Shown one piece after another: positions 45,160-53,277 of a stretch of DNA of 64,000 nt (its first letter is position 1; every line of letters begins with the position of its first letter). The DNA comes from JASGCK01 sp031538565 (lineage in GTDB: Bacteria; Pseudomonadota; Gammaproteobacteria; Burkholderiales; Burkholderiaceae_C), in the NCBI GenBank assembly GCA_031538565.1, contig JAVKLS010000006.1, positions 33,057 through 97,056 on the forward strand, read 5' to 3'. The position numbers were made by a program, and so were the translations under genes. The notes beneath the pieces were generated by a model. It worked only from the letters and a program-made list of their open reading frames with translations, had not been told where the DNA came from and ran no database searches.

Positions 45160-45244
45160 GCCGTCGTGGTGAAATTGGTAGACACGCTATCTTGAGGGGG
45201 TAGTGGCGAAAGCTGTGCGAGTTCGAGTCTCGCCGACGGCACCA
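45160..45244 (+). tRNA. tRNA-Leu (anticodon GAG)
   Basis: The 85-base gene folds as a class II tRNA with acceptor arms GCCGTCG and CGACGGC, encoded ACCA, D-loop GGTAGACAC, anticodon stem CTATC/GGTAG around the loop TTGAGGG (anticodon GAG), a variable arm and the T-loop GTTCGAGTC. It reads CUC and CUU leucine codons. It sits between secG and nuoA, a placement conserved in the family. Confidence 0.96.
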
Positions 45245-45269
45245 TCACACAACCTATAGTTTTGCCCTC

Positions 45270-45629
45270 ATGCATTTAGACCAATATCTTCCGATTTTGT
45301 TGTTCATTATGGTCGGCGTTGCTGTTGGTGTGATCCCTCAAGTTCTGGGTTATATCTTAGGCCCCAATCGCCCCGATGCGGCAAAAAATTCCGCCTTTGA
45401 ATGCGGCTTCGAAGCCTTTGAAGATGCCCGCATGAAGTTCGATGTGCGCTACTACTTGGTCGCCATTTTGTTTATTCTTTTTGACTTGGAAATCGCTTTT
45501 CTTTTTCCTTGGGCCGTCGCGCTCAAAGACGTAGGCGTCGTCGGTTTTTGGTCGGTGATGATTTTCCTGGCGCTTCTCACCGTGGGTTTTGCCTACGAGT
45601 GGAAAAAAGGCGCTTTGGACTGGGAGTAA
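45270..45629 (+). CDS. nuoA: NADH-quinone oxidoreductase subunit A
   Basis: A 119-residue membrane subunit of complex I with three helices (YLPILLFIMVGVAVGVIPQV, VAILFILFDLEIAFLFPWAV, FWSVMIFLALLTVGFAYEWK). The loop NSAFECGFEAFEDARMKFDV is the conserved NuoA signature. First gene of the nuo operon, 25 bp after the tRNA. Confidence 0.98.
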   Translation: MHLDQYLPILLFIMVGVAVGVIPQVLGYILGPNRPDAAKNSAFECGFEAFEDARMKFDVRYYLVAILFILFDLEIAFLFPWAVALKDVGVVGFWSVMIFLALLTVGFAYEWKKGALDWE

Positions 45630-45633
45630 CGAG

Positions 45634-46110
45634 ATGATTGAAGGTGTCTTAAAAGAAGGCTTTGTCACGACTAGTTACGACTCGGTAGTGAACTGGGCAA
45701 AAACAGGCTCGATGTGGCCGATGACGTTTGGCCTTGCTTGCTGCGCGGTGGAGATGATTCACGCGGGTTGTGCGCGCTACGACTTAGACCGTTTTGGCGT
45801 GGTGTTTCGTCCAAGCCCTCGCCAGTCGGATGTGATGATTGTGGCCGGTACGCTGTGCAACAAAATGGCGCCTGCGCTTCGCAAGGTGTACGACCAAATG
45901 TCTGAGCCGCGCTGGGTTATTTCTATGGGTTCGTGCGCCAATGGTGGTGGTTATTACCACTACAGCTACTCGGTGGTGCGCGGCTGCGATCGCATCGTGC
46001 CCGTTGATGTGTATGTGCCAGGTTGCCCGCCCACGGCTGAGGCGCTCCTCTACGGCATCATGCAGTTGCAGCAAAAAGTGCGCCGCACCCACACGATTGC
46101 GAGGGCGTAA
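45634..46110 (+). CDS. nuoB: NADH-quinone oxidoreductase subunit B
   Basis: A 158-residue subunit carrying the terminal N2 [4Fe-4S] cluster that passes electrons to quinone. The Cys pair is in FGLACCAVEMIHAGCARYDL, with further ligands in GSCANGGGYYHYSYSVVRGC and VYVPGCPPTAEAL. The ATG at 45634 (MIEGVLKEGF) gives the normal length and lies 4 bp after nuoA. Confidence 0.98.
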   Translation: MIEGVLKEGFVTTSYDSVVNWAKTGSMWPMTFGLACCAVEMIHAGCARYDLDRFGVVFRPSPRQSDVMIVAGTLCNKMAPALRKVYDQMSEPRWVISMGSCANGGGYYHYSYSVVRGCDRIVPVDVYVPGCPPTAEALLYGIMQLQQKVRRTHTIARA

Positions 46111-46113
46111 ACG

Positions 46114-46734
46114 ATGCCATCATTTTTGACTCCGATTGAAGCGACCTGCGCAGCCGTAGAAAGCGCGCTAGGTGAAAAATTGCTCAAAAGAAAAACAGAG
46201 TTGGGGGAGTTGACGGTGGTTGTCTCGGTGCAGGACTACGAGGTTTGTGCAAAGCTGCTGAAAACCTCGGCGGACTGCCAGTTTGAACAGCTCATTGATT
46301 TATGCGGAGTAGATTACTCTGAGTACGAAGGCGCCTGCTGGGCTGGATCGGAGGCTCGATACGCGGTTGTTTTGCATTTGTTATCCGTGTCACTCAACCA
46401 GCGGATGCGGCTCGTCGTTTTTTGCCCTAACGATGATATGCCCACCCTGCCATCGCTGACCCATATTTGGGCAAGTAGCAATTGGTTTGAACGCGAAGCT
46501 TTCGATTTATTTGGCATTGTGTTTGATGGGCACAATGACTTGCGTCGAATCCTGACGGACTATGGCTTTATTGGTCACCCCTTCCGCAAAGACTTCCCCA
46601 CCAGTGGTCACGTAGAAATGCGTTATGACGAGCAGGCGCGTCGCGTGATCTATCAACCTGTATCCATTGAGCCACGCGAGATTACGCCGCGCATCATTCG
46701 CGAAGAAGGCTACGGAGGTATTAGCCGTGGCTGA
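46114..46734 (+). CDS. nuoC: NADH-quinone oxidoreductase subunit C
   Basis: A 206-residue 30-kDa subunit of the peripheral arm. The signature ASSNWFEREAFDLFGIVFDG and RRILTDYGFIGHPFRKDFPT are clear. NuoC and NuoD are separate here, unlike the fused E. coli form. It overlaps nuoD by 8 bases. Confidence 0.98.
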   Translation: MPSFLTPIEATCAAVESALGEKLLKRKTELGELTVVVSVQDYEVCAKLLKTSADCQFEQLIDLCGVDYSEYEGACWAGSEARYAVVLHLLSVSLNQRMRLVVFCPNDDMPTLPSLTHIWASSNWFEREAFDLFGIVFDGHNDLRRILTDYGFIGHPFRKDFPTSGHVEMRYDEQARRVIYQPVSIEPREITPRIIREEGYGGISRG

Positions 46735-47980
46735 AATTAAAAATTACACCCTAAATTTTGGTCCGCAGCATCCTGCAGCGCATGGGGTGCTGCGGCTGGT
46801 TCTGGAGCTCGACGGCGAAGTCATTCAGCGCGCCGATCCGCATATTGGCTTGCTCCACCGCGCTACTGAAAAATTGGCAGAGAGCAAAACCTATATGCAG
46901 TCCCTGCCCTACATGGACCGCCTCGATTACGTCTCCATGATGTGCAACGAGCACGCGTACTGCCTGGCAATTGAAAAAATGATGGGCATTGAAGTGCCTG
47001 AGCGCGCTCAGTACATCCGCGTGATGTTTGCCGAAATCACGCGCATTTTGAATCACCTTCTTTGGGTGGGTTGCCACGGACTTGATTGCGGCGCAATGGC
47101 GATCATGCTTTATGCCTTCCGCGAGCGCGAAGACCTATTCGATATTTACGAAGCGGTATCAGGCGCGCGTATGCACGCGGCGTACTTCAGACCTGGTGGT
47201 GTGTATCGCGATTTGCCCGATCAGATGCCGCAGTACAAGGTTAGCAAAATCAAAAACGCCAAGGCATTAGCAAAGCTAAATGAAAACCGCCAAGGCTCGG
47301 TGCTGGATTTCATCGAGGATTTCACCAACCGCTTCCCCAAGTGCTTGGACGAATACCACACGCTGCTCACTGACAACCGCATTTGGAAACAGCGTACCGT
47401 GGGCATTGGCGTGGTCACACCAGAGCGCGCACTCAACATGGGTTTTACTGGTGCGATGTTGCGTGGCTCGGGTGTGGCGTGGGACTTGCGTAAGAAGCAA
47501 CCGTATGACGTGTACGCCAAAATGGATTTCGATATTCCCGTGGGCGTAACGGGTGATAGCTACGACCGTTATCTCGTTCGCATGGAAGAGATGTCGCAAT
47601 CGAATCGCATCATCCAGCAGTGCGTGCGCTGGCTCAAGGCCAATCCAGGCCCCGTCATTACCGACAACCACAAAGTGGCGTCGCCCGCGCGCGAGGGCAT
47701 GAAGTCCAGCATGGAAGAACTCATCCATCATTTCAAACTTTTCACCGAAGGTTTTTGCGTCCCCGAAGGCGAGGTCTATGTCGGCACGGAGCATCCCAAA
47801 GGAGAGTTTGGCATCTACATGGTGAGTGACGGCGCGAATAAACCCTATCGCCTCAAAATTCGCGCCCCAGGCTTTGCACACCTTGCTGGCCTAGACGAAA
47901 TGGCCAAGGGTCACATGATTGCCGATGCCGTCGCCATTATTGGCACGATGGACATTGTGTTTGGTGAGATTGATAGGTAA
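46727..47980 (+). CDS. nuoD: NADH-quinone oxidoreductase subunit D
   Basis: A 417-residue 49-kDa subunit that helps form the quinone site. The GTG start at 46727 (MAEIKNYTLNFGPQHPAAHG) gives exactly the usual length; the longer frame to 46667 overlaps nuoC too far. The quinone-site His lies in FGPQHPAAHGVLRLVLELDG, and the C-terminus ends IIGTMDIVFGEIDR as in relatives. An accessory insertion follows before nuoE. Confidence 0.97.
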   Translation: MAEIKNYTLNFGPQHPAAHGVLRLVLELDGEVIQRADPHIGLLHRATEKLAESKTYMQSLPYMDRLDYVSMMCNEHAYCLAIEKMMGIEVPERAQYIRVMFAEITRILNHLLWVGCHGLDCGAMAIMLYAFREREDLFDIYEAVSGARMHAAYFRPGGVYRDLPDQMPQYKVSKIKNAKALAKLNENRQGSVLDFIEDFTNRFPKCLDEYHTLLTDNRIWKQRTVGIGVVTPERALNMGFTGAMLRGSGVAWDLRKKQPYDVYAKMDFDIPVGVTGDSYDRYLVRMEEMSQSNRIIQQCVRWLKANPGPVITDNHKVASPAREGMKSSMEELIHHFKLFTEGFCVPEGEVYVGTEHPKGEFGIYMVSDGANKPYRLKIRAPGFAHLAGLDEMAKGHMIADAVAIIGTMDIVFGEIDR

Positions 47981-48002
47981 TTTTTCTTTTCTGGAGTAAT
48001 TT

Positions 48003-48444
48003 ATGCAAACCACCCAATCCTCTAAATTGCCCACATGGTTTTGGGCGGGTTGCCATTTTGGGACTCGTATGGAACATATTTGGCGTTGTGCAGTTTGTCT
48101 CTACGCTCAACGGCACGGTTGGTAGCATGATGAGTCAGGGTCTAACTGAAGCGCAAGCGAAACTGTATCTAGGGTTGCCACAGTGGATGAACATTGCATT
48201 TGCAATCGGTGTGTTTGGTGGCGTCATTGGCAGTGTTTTACTTTTACTAAAGAAAAAACTAGCTCTGAGGGTTTTTGGGGTGTCGCTTGCTGGTTACATT
48301 GTTTTGTACTTCGGCGACATCACCCTTGGTGTTTTTGAGGCTTTTGGCACGAAACAGGTCGTCATTCTCAGCACAGTCTTAGCTATCGCAGTCTTTTTAG
48401 TTTGGTTTTCCAAACGCTTCATCAAAACAAACCAACTAACTTAA
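48003..48444 (+). pseudogene. small four-helix membrane protein, frameshifted near its start
   Basis: The ATG at 48003, with GGAG ten bases upstream, opens MQTTQSSKLPTWFWAGCHFG but runs to an early TAG at about 48126. The +1 frame from 48058 onward (GLVWNIFGVVQFVSTLNGTV) encodes the rest of a membrane protein. Removing one G from the GGG at 48047-48049 restores a continuous reading frame beginning MQTTQSSKLPTWFWAVAILG. The restored 146-residue protein has four hydrophobic helices and an LPTWFW/LVWNIFG start that I associate with an uncharacterised family of small membrane proteins. It is either a real frameshift or a base-call error. It lies between nuoD and nuoE, not part of complex I. Confidence 0.75.
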
Positions 48445-48454
48445 AAATTCAGTC

Positions 48455-48850
48455 ATGGGACGCATCGTTTCTCACATCACCATCTCCAATCCCGTGCATA
48501 GCGACTGCAAGGTGTCGATCAATGCGCTAGTAGATACGGGTGCGTCTGCGCTTTTGCTGCCTGATTCGTATCAAAGCAAATTAGGTGAGATGGAAGAGTT
48601 AGAGCCGAGTTTTTGCACCTTTGCCGATGGTTCGAGAAAGCTATCTCGTCGATTTGGCCCCGTAAAAATTCAAATGGATGGCTTTCCAGTTATTTACAAC
48701 GAAGTGATGTTTTTACCCCCAGACGCTGACGGCAAAGATGTTGAACCTTTAATTGGATACATCATCCTAGAGCAATCTCGCGCAGGTGTTGACATGGTGG
48801 GACACCGTTTATTCAAGGTTGATTCTTATGACCTTAAAGGTATTCGATAA
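48455..48850 (+). CDS. retropepsin-like (clan AA) aspartic protease, first copy
   Basis: A 131-residue single-domain protein. The catalytic motif is NALVDTGASALLLPDSY, followed by the flap-like CTFADGSRKLSRRFGPVKIQ and the C-terminal hydrophobic-hydrophobic-Gly region LIGYIILEQSRAGVDMVGHR. Such single-lobe proteins must dimerise to be active. There is no signal peptide. It lies 10 bp after the frameshifted membrane gene and 2 bp before nuoE, in the same direction, so it is likely transcribed with complex I. No known role in complex I; probably an inserted gene. Confidence 0.85.
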   Translation: MGRIVSHITISNPVHSDCKVSINALVDTGASALLLPDSYQSKLGEMEELEPSFCTFADGSRKLSRRFGPVKIQMDGFPVIYNEVMFLPPDADGKDVEPLIGYIILEQSRAGVDMVGHRLFKVDSYDLKGIR

Positions 48851-48852
48851 AA

Positions 48853-49350
48853 ATGTTTGATCAAAAAACCCTAGACCGATTCGCCCGCGAAGTCGCCAAA
48901 TACCCCGCAGATCAAAAGCAGTCGGCTGTGATGGCTTGCCTTGCAATCGTGCAACAAGAGCAGGGTTTTGTGTCTCCCGAGAGCGAAGCTGCCATTGCCG
49001 CGTATTTGGGAATGCCTGTGATTGCCGTGCACGAAGTCACGACTTTTTACAACATGTACAACCAAGCGCCCGTGGGCAAGTTCAAGCTTAATGTGTGCAC
49101 GAATTTACCTTGCCAATTGGGCGCGCACGGCGGCGGACAGCAAGCGCTGGATCACGTGTGCAAGCGCCTTGGCGTTGCCCCCTACGGCACAACGGCGGAC
49201 GGCGTGTTTACGGTGCAGCCTAGCGAGTGCTTGGGCGCTTGCGCGGACGCGCCTGTGCTGCTGGTGAACGACCGCGATATGTGTAGCCTGATGACGCAGG
49301 ACAAGCTCGACGCCTTGATTGACGGCTTGAAAGCAGAGGCGACAAAATGA
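48853..49350 (+). CDS. nuoE: NADH-quinone oxidoreductase subunit E
   Basis: A 165-residue 24-kDa subunit with a thioredoxin-like fold and [2Fe-2S] cluster N1a. Cluster Cys residues lie in KLNVCTNLPCQLGAHGGGQQ and in QPSECLGACADAPVLLVND. EVTTFYNMYNQAPVGKF is also conserved. It overlaps nuoF by 4 bases (ATGA). Confidence 0.98.
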   Translation: MFDQKTLDRFAREVAKYPADQKQSAVMACLAIVQQEQGFVSPESEAAIAAYLGMPVIAVHEVTTFYNMYNQAPVGKFKLNVCTNLPCQLGAHGGGQQALDHVCKRLGVAPYGTTADGVFTVQPSECLGACADAPVLLVNDRDMCSLMTQDKLDALIDGLKAEATK

Positions 49351-50708
49351 GTGTGCAGGCTCTACTCAAATCTTTCGCGGCCACGGGTGCAGAAACTTCA
49401 TTCCACGGACGCCACATCAACCCACAAATTTTGGTTGGATTAAACGGCAGCAACTGGTCACTGAAAGATTACGAGTCGCGTGGTGGTTACGCCGCGCTTA
49501 AGAAGATTTTGGGTAAAGGCGACTCCGAACCTATGACGCAAGACCAAGTCATTGCGACGATGAAGGAGTCGGTGCTGCGCGGACGCGGCGGAGCGGGCTT
49601 CCCCACGGGGCTAAAGTGGAGCTTTATGCCCAAGACCTTCCCGGGTCAAAAGTACATCGTTTGCAATTCAGACGAAGGCGAGCCTGGTACTTGTAAAGAC
49701 CGCGACATCTTGCATTACAACCCGCACATCGTCATTGAGGGGATGATCATCGCTGGGTTTGCCATTGGTGCATCGGTAGGTTACAACTACATTCACGGTG
49801 AAATTTTTGCCACTTACGAACGCTTTGAGGCGGCACTTGAAGAAGCCCGTGCCGCAGGTCTTTTGGGTGACAACATTCTTGGCGCGGGTTTTAGCTTTCA
49901 GCTGCACGCGCACCACGGTTTTGGCGCGTACATTTGCGGCGAAGAGACGGCGCTGCTCGAATCCTTAGAAGGCAAAAAAGGTCAACCGCGTTTTAAGCCA
50001 CCATTTCCCGCCAGCTTTGGTCTGTATGGCAAACCCACCACGATCAATAACACCGAAACCTTTGCTGCTGTGCCGTGGATTATTCGCAATGGCGGGCAAG
50101 CGTATCTAGAGTGCGGCAAACCCAACAATGGCGGCACCAAGATTTTCTCTGTCAGCGGCGATGTCGCTTTGCCTGGCAATTACGAAGTGCCGATGGGTAC
50201 GCCGTTTGCCAAGTTGCTCGAGCTTGCAGGCGGTATCCGTGATGCCGACAAAGGACGCAAACTCAAAGCGGTCATCCCAGGCGGGTCATCCATGCCTGTG
50301 CTGCCCGCCGACATCATCATGCAAACCGATATGGATTACGACAGCATTGCCAAAGCAGGCTCCATGCTCGGCTCGGGCGCAGTCATTGTGATGGACGACA
50401 CGCGCTGCATGGTCAAGTCCATGCTTCGCTTGTCTTATTTTTATATGCACGAGTCGTGTGGTCAGTGCACACCTTGCCGCGAAGGCACGGGCTGGCTGTG
50501 GCGTGTGATTAACCGCATCGAGCACGGCGAAGGCAGGCTAGAGGATTTGGATTTATTGAACTCAGTAGCCGACAACATCCAGGGTCGCACCATCTGCGCC
50601 CTAGGCGACGCGGCTGCGATGCCCATGCGTGCGTTTATCAAACATTTCCGCTCGGAGTTCGAGCACCACATCACGCACAAGACTTGCCTTGTGTCGCAAG
50701 CGGACTGA
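49347..50708 (+). CDS. nuoF: NADH-quinone oxidoreductase subunit F
   Basis: A 453-residue 51-kDa subunit that binds NADH and FMN. NADH and FMN sites are in LRGRGGAGFPTGLKWSFMP and CNSDEGEPGTCKDRDI, with GAYICGEETALLESLEGKKG. The N3 cluster motif is ESCGQCTPCREGTGW. The C-terminal codons from 50644 onward are part of a 55-bp sequence repeated 491 bp downstream. The reading frame is intact and ends SQAD. Confidence 0.98.
   Translation: MSVQALLKSFAATGAETSFHGRHINPQILVGLNGSNWSLKDYESRGGYAALKKILGKGDSEPMTQDQVIATMKESVLRGRGGAGFPTGLKWSFMPKTFPGQKYIVCNSDEGEPGTCKDRDILHYNPHIVIEGMIIAGFAIGASVGYNYIHGEIFATYERFEAALEEARAAGLLGDNILGAGFSFQLHAHHGFGAYICGEETALLESLEGKKGQPRFKPPFPASFGLYGKPTTINNTETFAAVPWIIRNGGQAYLECGKPNNGGTKIFSVSGDVALPGNYEVPMGTPFAKLLELAGGIRDADKGRKLKAVIPGGSSMPVLPADIIMQTDMDYDSIAKAGSMLGSGAVIVMDDTRCMVKSMLRLSYFYMHESCGQCTPCREGTGWLWRVINRIEHGEGRLEDLDLLNSVADNIQGRTICALGDAAAMPMRAFIKHFRSEFEHHITHKTCLVSQAD
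50644..50698 (+). repeat. 55-bp direct repeat, upstream copy (nuoF 3' end)
   Basis: These 55 bases encode the NuoF C-terminal residues FRSEFEHHITHKTCLVSQ. They recur without a mismatch at 51135-51189, offset 491 bp. Sequences on either side of the two copies do not match. Confidence 0.97.
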
Positions 50709-50719
50709 GCCCGAGCACT

Positions 50720-51196
50720 ATGAGCTCACAAAACGCACACATGATCTACGCCGAATTGGAAATTTCCAATCCGCGTGAGTCGGCGCTGTCGCCGCTCAAG
50801 GTCAGTGCTTTGGTCGATACGGGTGCCCGTTTTGCCATATTGCCTCAGCACATGGCAACCCAGCTGCGGCTAGAACCCAGCCCACATCAGCCTTCGCGCG
50901 AAGTCACGTTAGCTGATGGCTCATCCAAACTCGTCCCCTATGTGGGCCCCATCACTATCAAGTTTGAAAATCGCACCTGCTACACAGGCGCGCTCATCAT
51001 GGGGGACGAAGCGATTTTAGGACTCACAGCAATGGGTGATATGGACTTAGTCGTCTTCACAGAAGAGAAGCGCCTAGCCGTCAATCCCGACAGCCCAAAT
51101 ATCGCGATGGCGTATGCCAAAGGGTTAAAGACTAATTTCCGCTCGGAGTTCGAGCACCACATCACGCACAAGACTTGCCTTGTGTCGCAGCACTAA
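50720..51196 (+). CDS. retropepsin-like (clan AA) aspartic protease with NuoF-derived tail
   Basis: A 158-residue single-domain aspartic protease from the ATG at 50720; the open frame extends back into nuoF through a TTG at 50684, and an ATG at 50741 is also possible. The catalytic motif is SALVDTGARFAILPQHMATQ, followed by TLADGSSKLVPYVGPITIKF and EAILGLTAMGDMDLVVFTEE. The usual family end NPDSPNIAMAYAKG is reached near residue 135. The remaining tail, KTNFRSEFEHHITHKTCLVS then QH, is the duplicated NuoF C-terminus read in the same frame. It shares the family but little identity with the copy before nuoE. It lies between nuoF and nuoG in the operon direction. Confidence 0.85.
   Translation: MSSQNAHMIYAELEISNPRESALSPLKVSALVDTGARFAILPQHMATQLRLEPSPHQPSREVTLADGSSKLVPYVGPITIKFENRTCYTGALIMGDEAILGLTAMGDMDLVVFTEEKRLAVNPDSPNIAMAYAKGLKTNFRSEFEHHITHKTCLVSQH
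51135..51189 (+). repeat. 55-bp direct repeat, downstream copy
   Basis: Exact copy of 50644-50698. It is joined directly to the nuoG leader, so it is probably the ancestral nuoF 3' end, now serving as the last codons of the inserted protease. Confidence 0.97.
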
Positions 51197-51207
51197 AGTA
51201 AATAGCC

Positions 51208-53277
51208 ATGAGCATGATTGAATTCGAACTTGATGGAAAAAAAGTACAGGCCGCTGCGGGCAGCATGGTCATTAGCGCCGCGCAAGAGGCGGGCACGTTT
51301 ATTCCGCATTTTTGCTATCACAAAAAACTGAGCGTTGCAGCCAATTGCCGTATGTGTTTGGTGGACATCGAAAAAATGCCTAAGCCCATGCCTGCTTGCG
51401 CGACGGCAATTGCTCCCGGGATGATTGTTCGCACCAAGAGCGACAAGGCTATCCGCGCACAGCAATCGGTGATGGAGTTTTTGCTCATCAACCATCCGCT
51501 CGATTGTCCGATTTGCGACCAAGGCGGCGAGTGTCAACTGCAAGATTTGGCGGTTGGCTACGGCCAATCTGCTTCGCGCTACGAGGAAGAAAAACGTGTG
51601 GTCGGGCACAAGGATGTGGGTCCTTTGATTTCAATGGAGGAGATGTCGCGCTGCATCCATTGCACGCGCTGCGTTCGCTTTGGGCAAGAGGTAGCGGGCG
51701 TGATGGAGCTAGGCATGGTCAACCGCGGCGAGCACAGCGAAATTACCGTCGTCATGGGTGACACGATTGACTCAGAACTTTCGGGCAACATGATTGACAT
51801 TTGCCCCGTAGGAGCGCTGACCAGTAAGCCGTTTCGCTATTCGGCTCGCACATGGGAGCTATCGCGCCGCAAGTCGGTTAGCCCGCACGACAGCACGGGC
51901 GCGAACCTCATTGTGCAAGTTAAAAATAACAAAGTGATGCGTGTGGTTCCGCTAGAGAACGAGACGGTGAACGAATGCTGGATTGCTGACCGAGACCGTT
52001 TTAGTTACGAAGCCGTCAATAGCGCCGATCGCTTGACTACGCCCATGATTAAGCAAGGCGGACAGTGGAAGGATGTTGACTGGCAAACGGCGCTGGAGTA
52101 TGTGGCCAATGGCATTAAACAGATTTCTTCGCAGCACGGTGCGAGCAGTATTGGCTTGCTGGCCAGTCCGCACAGCACAGTTGAAGAGTTGTTTTTAGCG
52201 ACACAATTGATGCACGGCATTGGCTCTGACAACATCGACTATCGTCTTCGCGGCGCTGAATTTTCTAAACAAGGCGGTGTGCGCTGGCTGGGCGCATCCA
52301 TTCAATCGCTATCTTCTATTCAACGCGTGTTGGTGGTGGGATCCAATCTGCGTAAAGATCACCCGCTGTTTGCCCAGCGCATTCGGCAAGCTGCGCGCAG
52401 GGGCGCTCAGGTATTTGAAGTTAATGACGCTGCTCGCGACTGGGCAATGCCCATCGCTGGCAGCATTTACGCCCATCCAAACGACTGGGCTGCTGCGCTG
52501 TCGGATGCCCGTTTGCAAACATGGCTGGGTGCGCTCGATGTTGCGGTTGGTCAAAAAATGATTTTGTTGGGTAACGCTGCGGCGCACCATGCGGGCGCTT
52601 CTGGCTTGCTGGCGCTGGCGCAAGAGTTGGCTGTCAAAACGGGCGCGGTGGTGGGTTATTTAACCGAAGCCGCCAATACGGTGGGCGCGCAATTAGTGGG
52701 TGCCGTCCCAGCGGAAAATGGACTGAACGCAGCGCAAATGCTTGCTGGTCACCAACTCAAAGCCGCTTTTCTTTTGGGTTGCGAGCCCGCGTTCGATTCG
52801 GCGGCAAGTCACGCAGGGGTTGCCGCTTTGGCAAAGCTGCAAATGGTTGTCTCGCTCAATGCCTTTAAAACCAACATGGACTGCGCGGATGTGCTTTTGC
52901 CTATCGCGCCGTTTACCGAAACATCGGGCACGTTTGTGAACGCCGAAGGCCGCATCCAAAGTTTTCACGCAGTCGTCAAGCCGCTCGCCGAAGCGCGCCC
53001 TGCTTGGAAAGTGCTGCGCGTGCTTGGCAATATGTTAGGCGTGGGTGGTTTTAATTTTGATTCCTCCCAAGAAGTGCTTGCGGCGGCTGCGCTGGATACA
53101 TCCAAACTCAGCAATGCCACGACTGCATCAGCAAGCTCTGGGCAAGCCACGCCCAGCATCCCTTGCAGTGCATCGATCTACCAGCTCGACGGCCTTGTGC
53201 GTCGCTCGCCTTCGCTGCAGCAAACCAAAGATGCGGTTGAACACGGGCAGACTGCGCAGATGGAGATCGCCGCATGA
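51208..53277 (+). CDS. nuoG: NADH-quinone oxidoreductase subunit G
   Basis: A 689-residue 75-kDa iron-sulfur subunit. The N-terminal ferredoxin domain has FIPHFCYHKKLSVAANCRMC; the His-Cys cluster and later ligands are in HPLDCPICDQGGECQLQDLA; a further [4Fe-4S] set is CIHCTRCVRFGQEVAGVMEL and DICPVGALTSKPFRY. The rest is a molybdopterin-oxidoreductase-like domain without cofactor. It begins 11 bp after the inserted protease and overlaps nuoH by 4 bases. Confidence 0.98.
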   Translation: MSMIEFELDGKKVQAAAGSMVISAAQEAGTFIPHFCYHKKLSVAANCRMCLVDIEKMPKPMPACATAIAPGMIVRTKSDKAIRAQQSVMEFLLINHPLDCPICDQGGECQLQDLAVGYGQSASRYEEEKRVVGHKDVGPLISMEEMSRCIHCTRCVRFGQEVAGVMELGMVNRGEHSEITVVMGDTIDSELSGNMIDICPVGALTSKPFRYSARTWELSRRKSVSPHDSTGANLIVQVKNNKVMRVVPLENETVNECWIADRDRFSYEAVNSADRLTTPMIKQGGQWKDVDWQTALEYVANGIKQISSQHGASSIGLLASPHSTVEELFLATQLMHGIGSDNIDYRLRGAEFSKQGGVRWLGASIQSLSSIQRVLVVGSNLRKDHPLFAQRIRQAARRGAQVFEVNDAARDWAMPIAGSIYAHPNDWAAALSDARLQTWLGALDVAVGQKMILLGNAAAHHAGASGLLALAQELAVKTGAVVGYLTEAANTVGAQLVGAVPAENGLNAAQMLAGHQLKAAFLLGCEPAFDSAASHAGVAALAKLQMVVSLNAFKTNMDCADVLLPIAPFTETSGTFVNAEGRIQSFHAVVKPLAEARPAWKVLRVLGNMLGVGGFNFDSSQEVLAAAALDTSKLSNATTASASSGQATPSIPCSASIYQLDGLVRRSPSLQQTKDAVEHGQTAQMEIAA

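Noticed and set aside
47940..48852. A gene-end duplication around the nuoD/nuoE insertion like that at nuoF
   Set aside because: I compared the nuoD 3' end with the sequence before nuoE and found no shared stretch, so this insertion is not shown to follow the same pattern.
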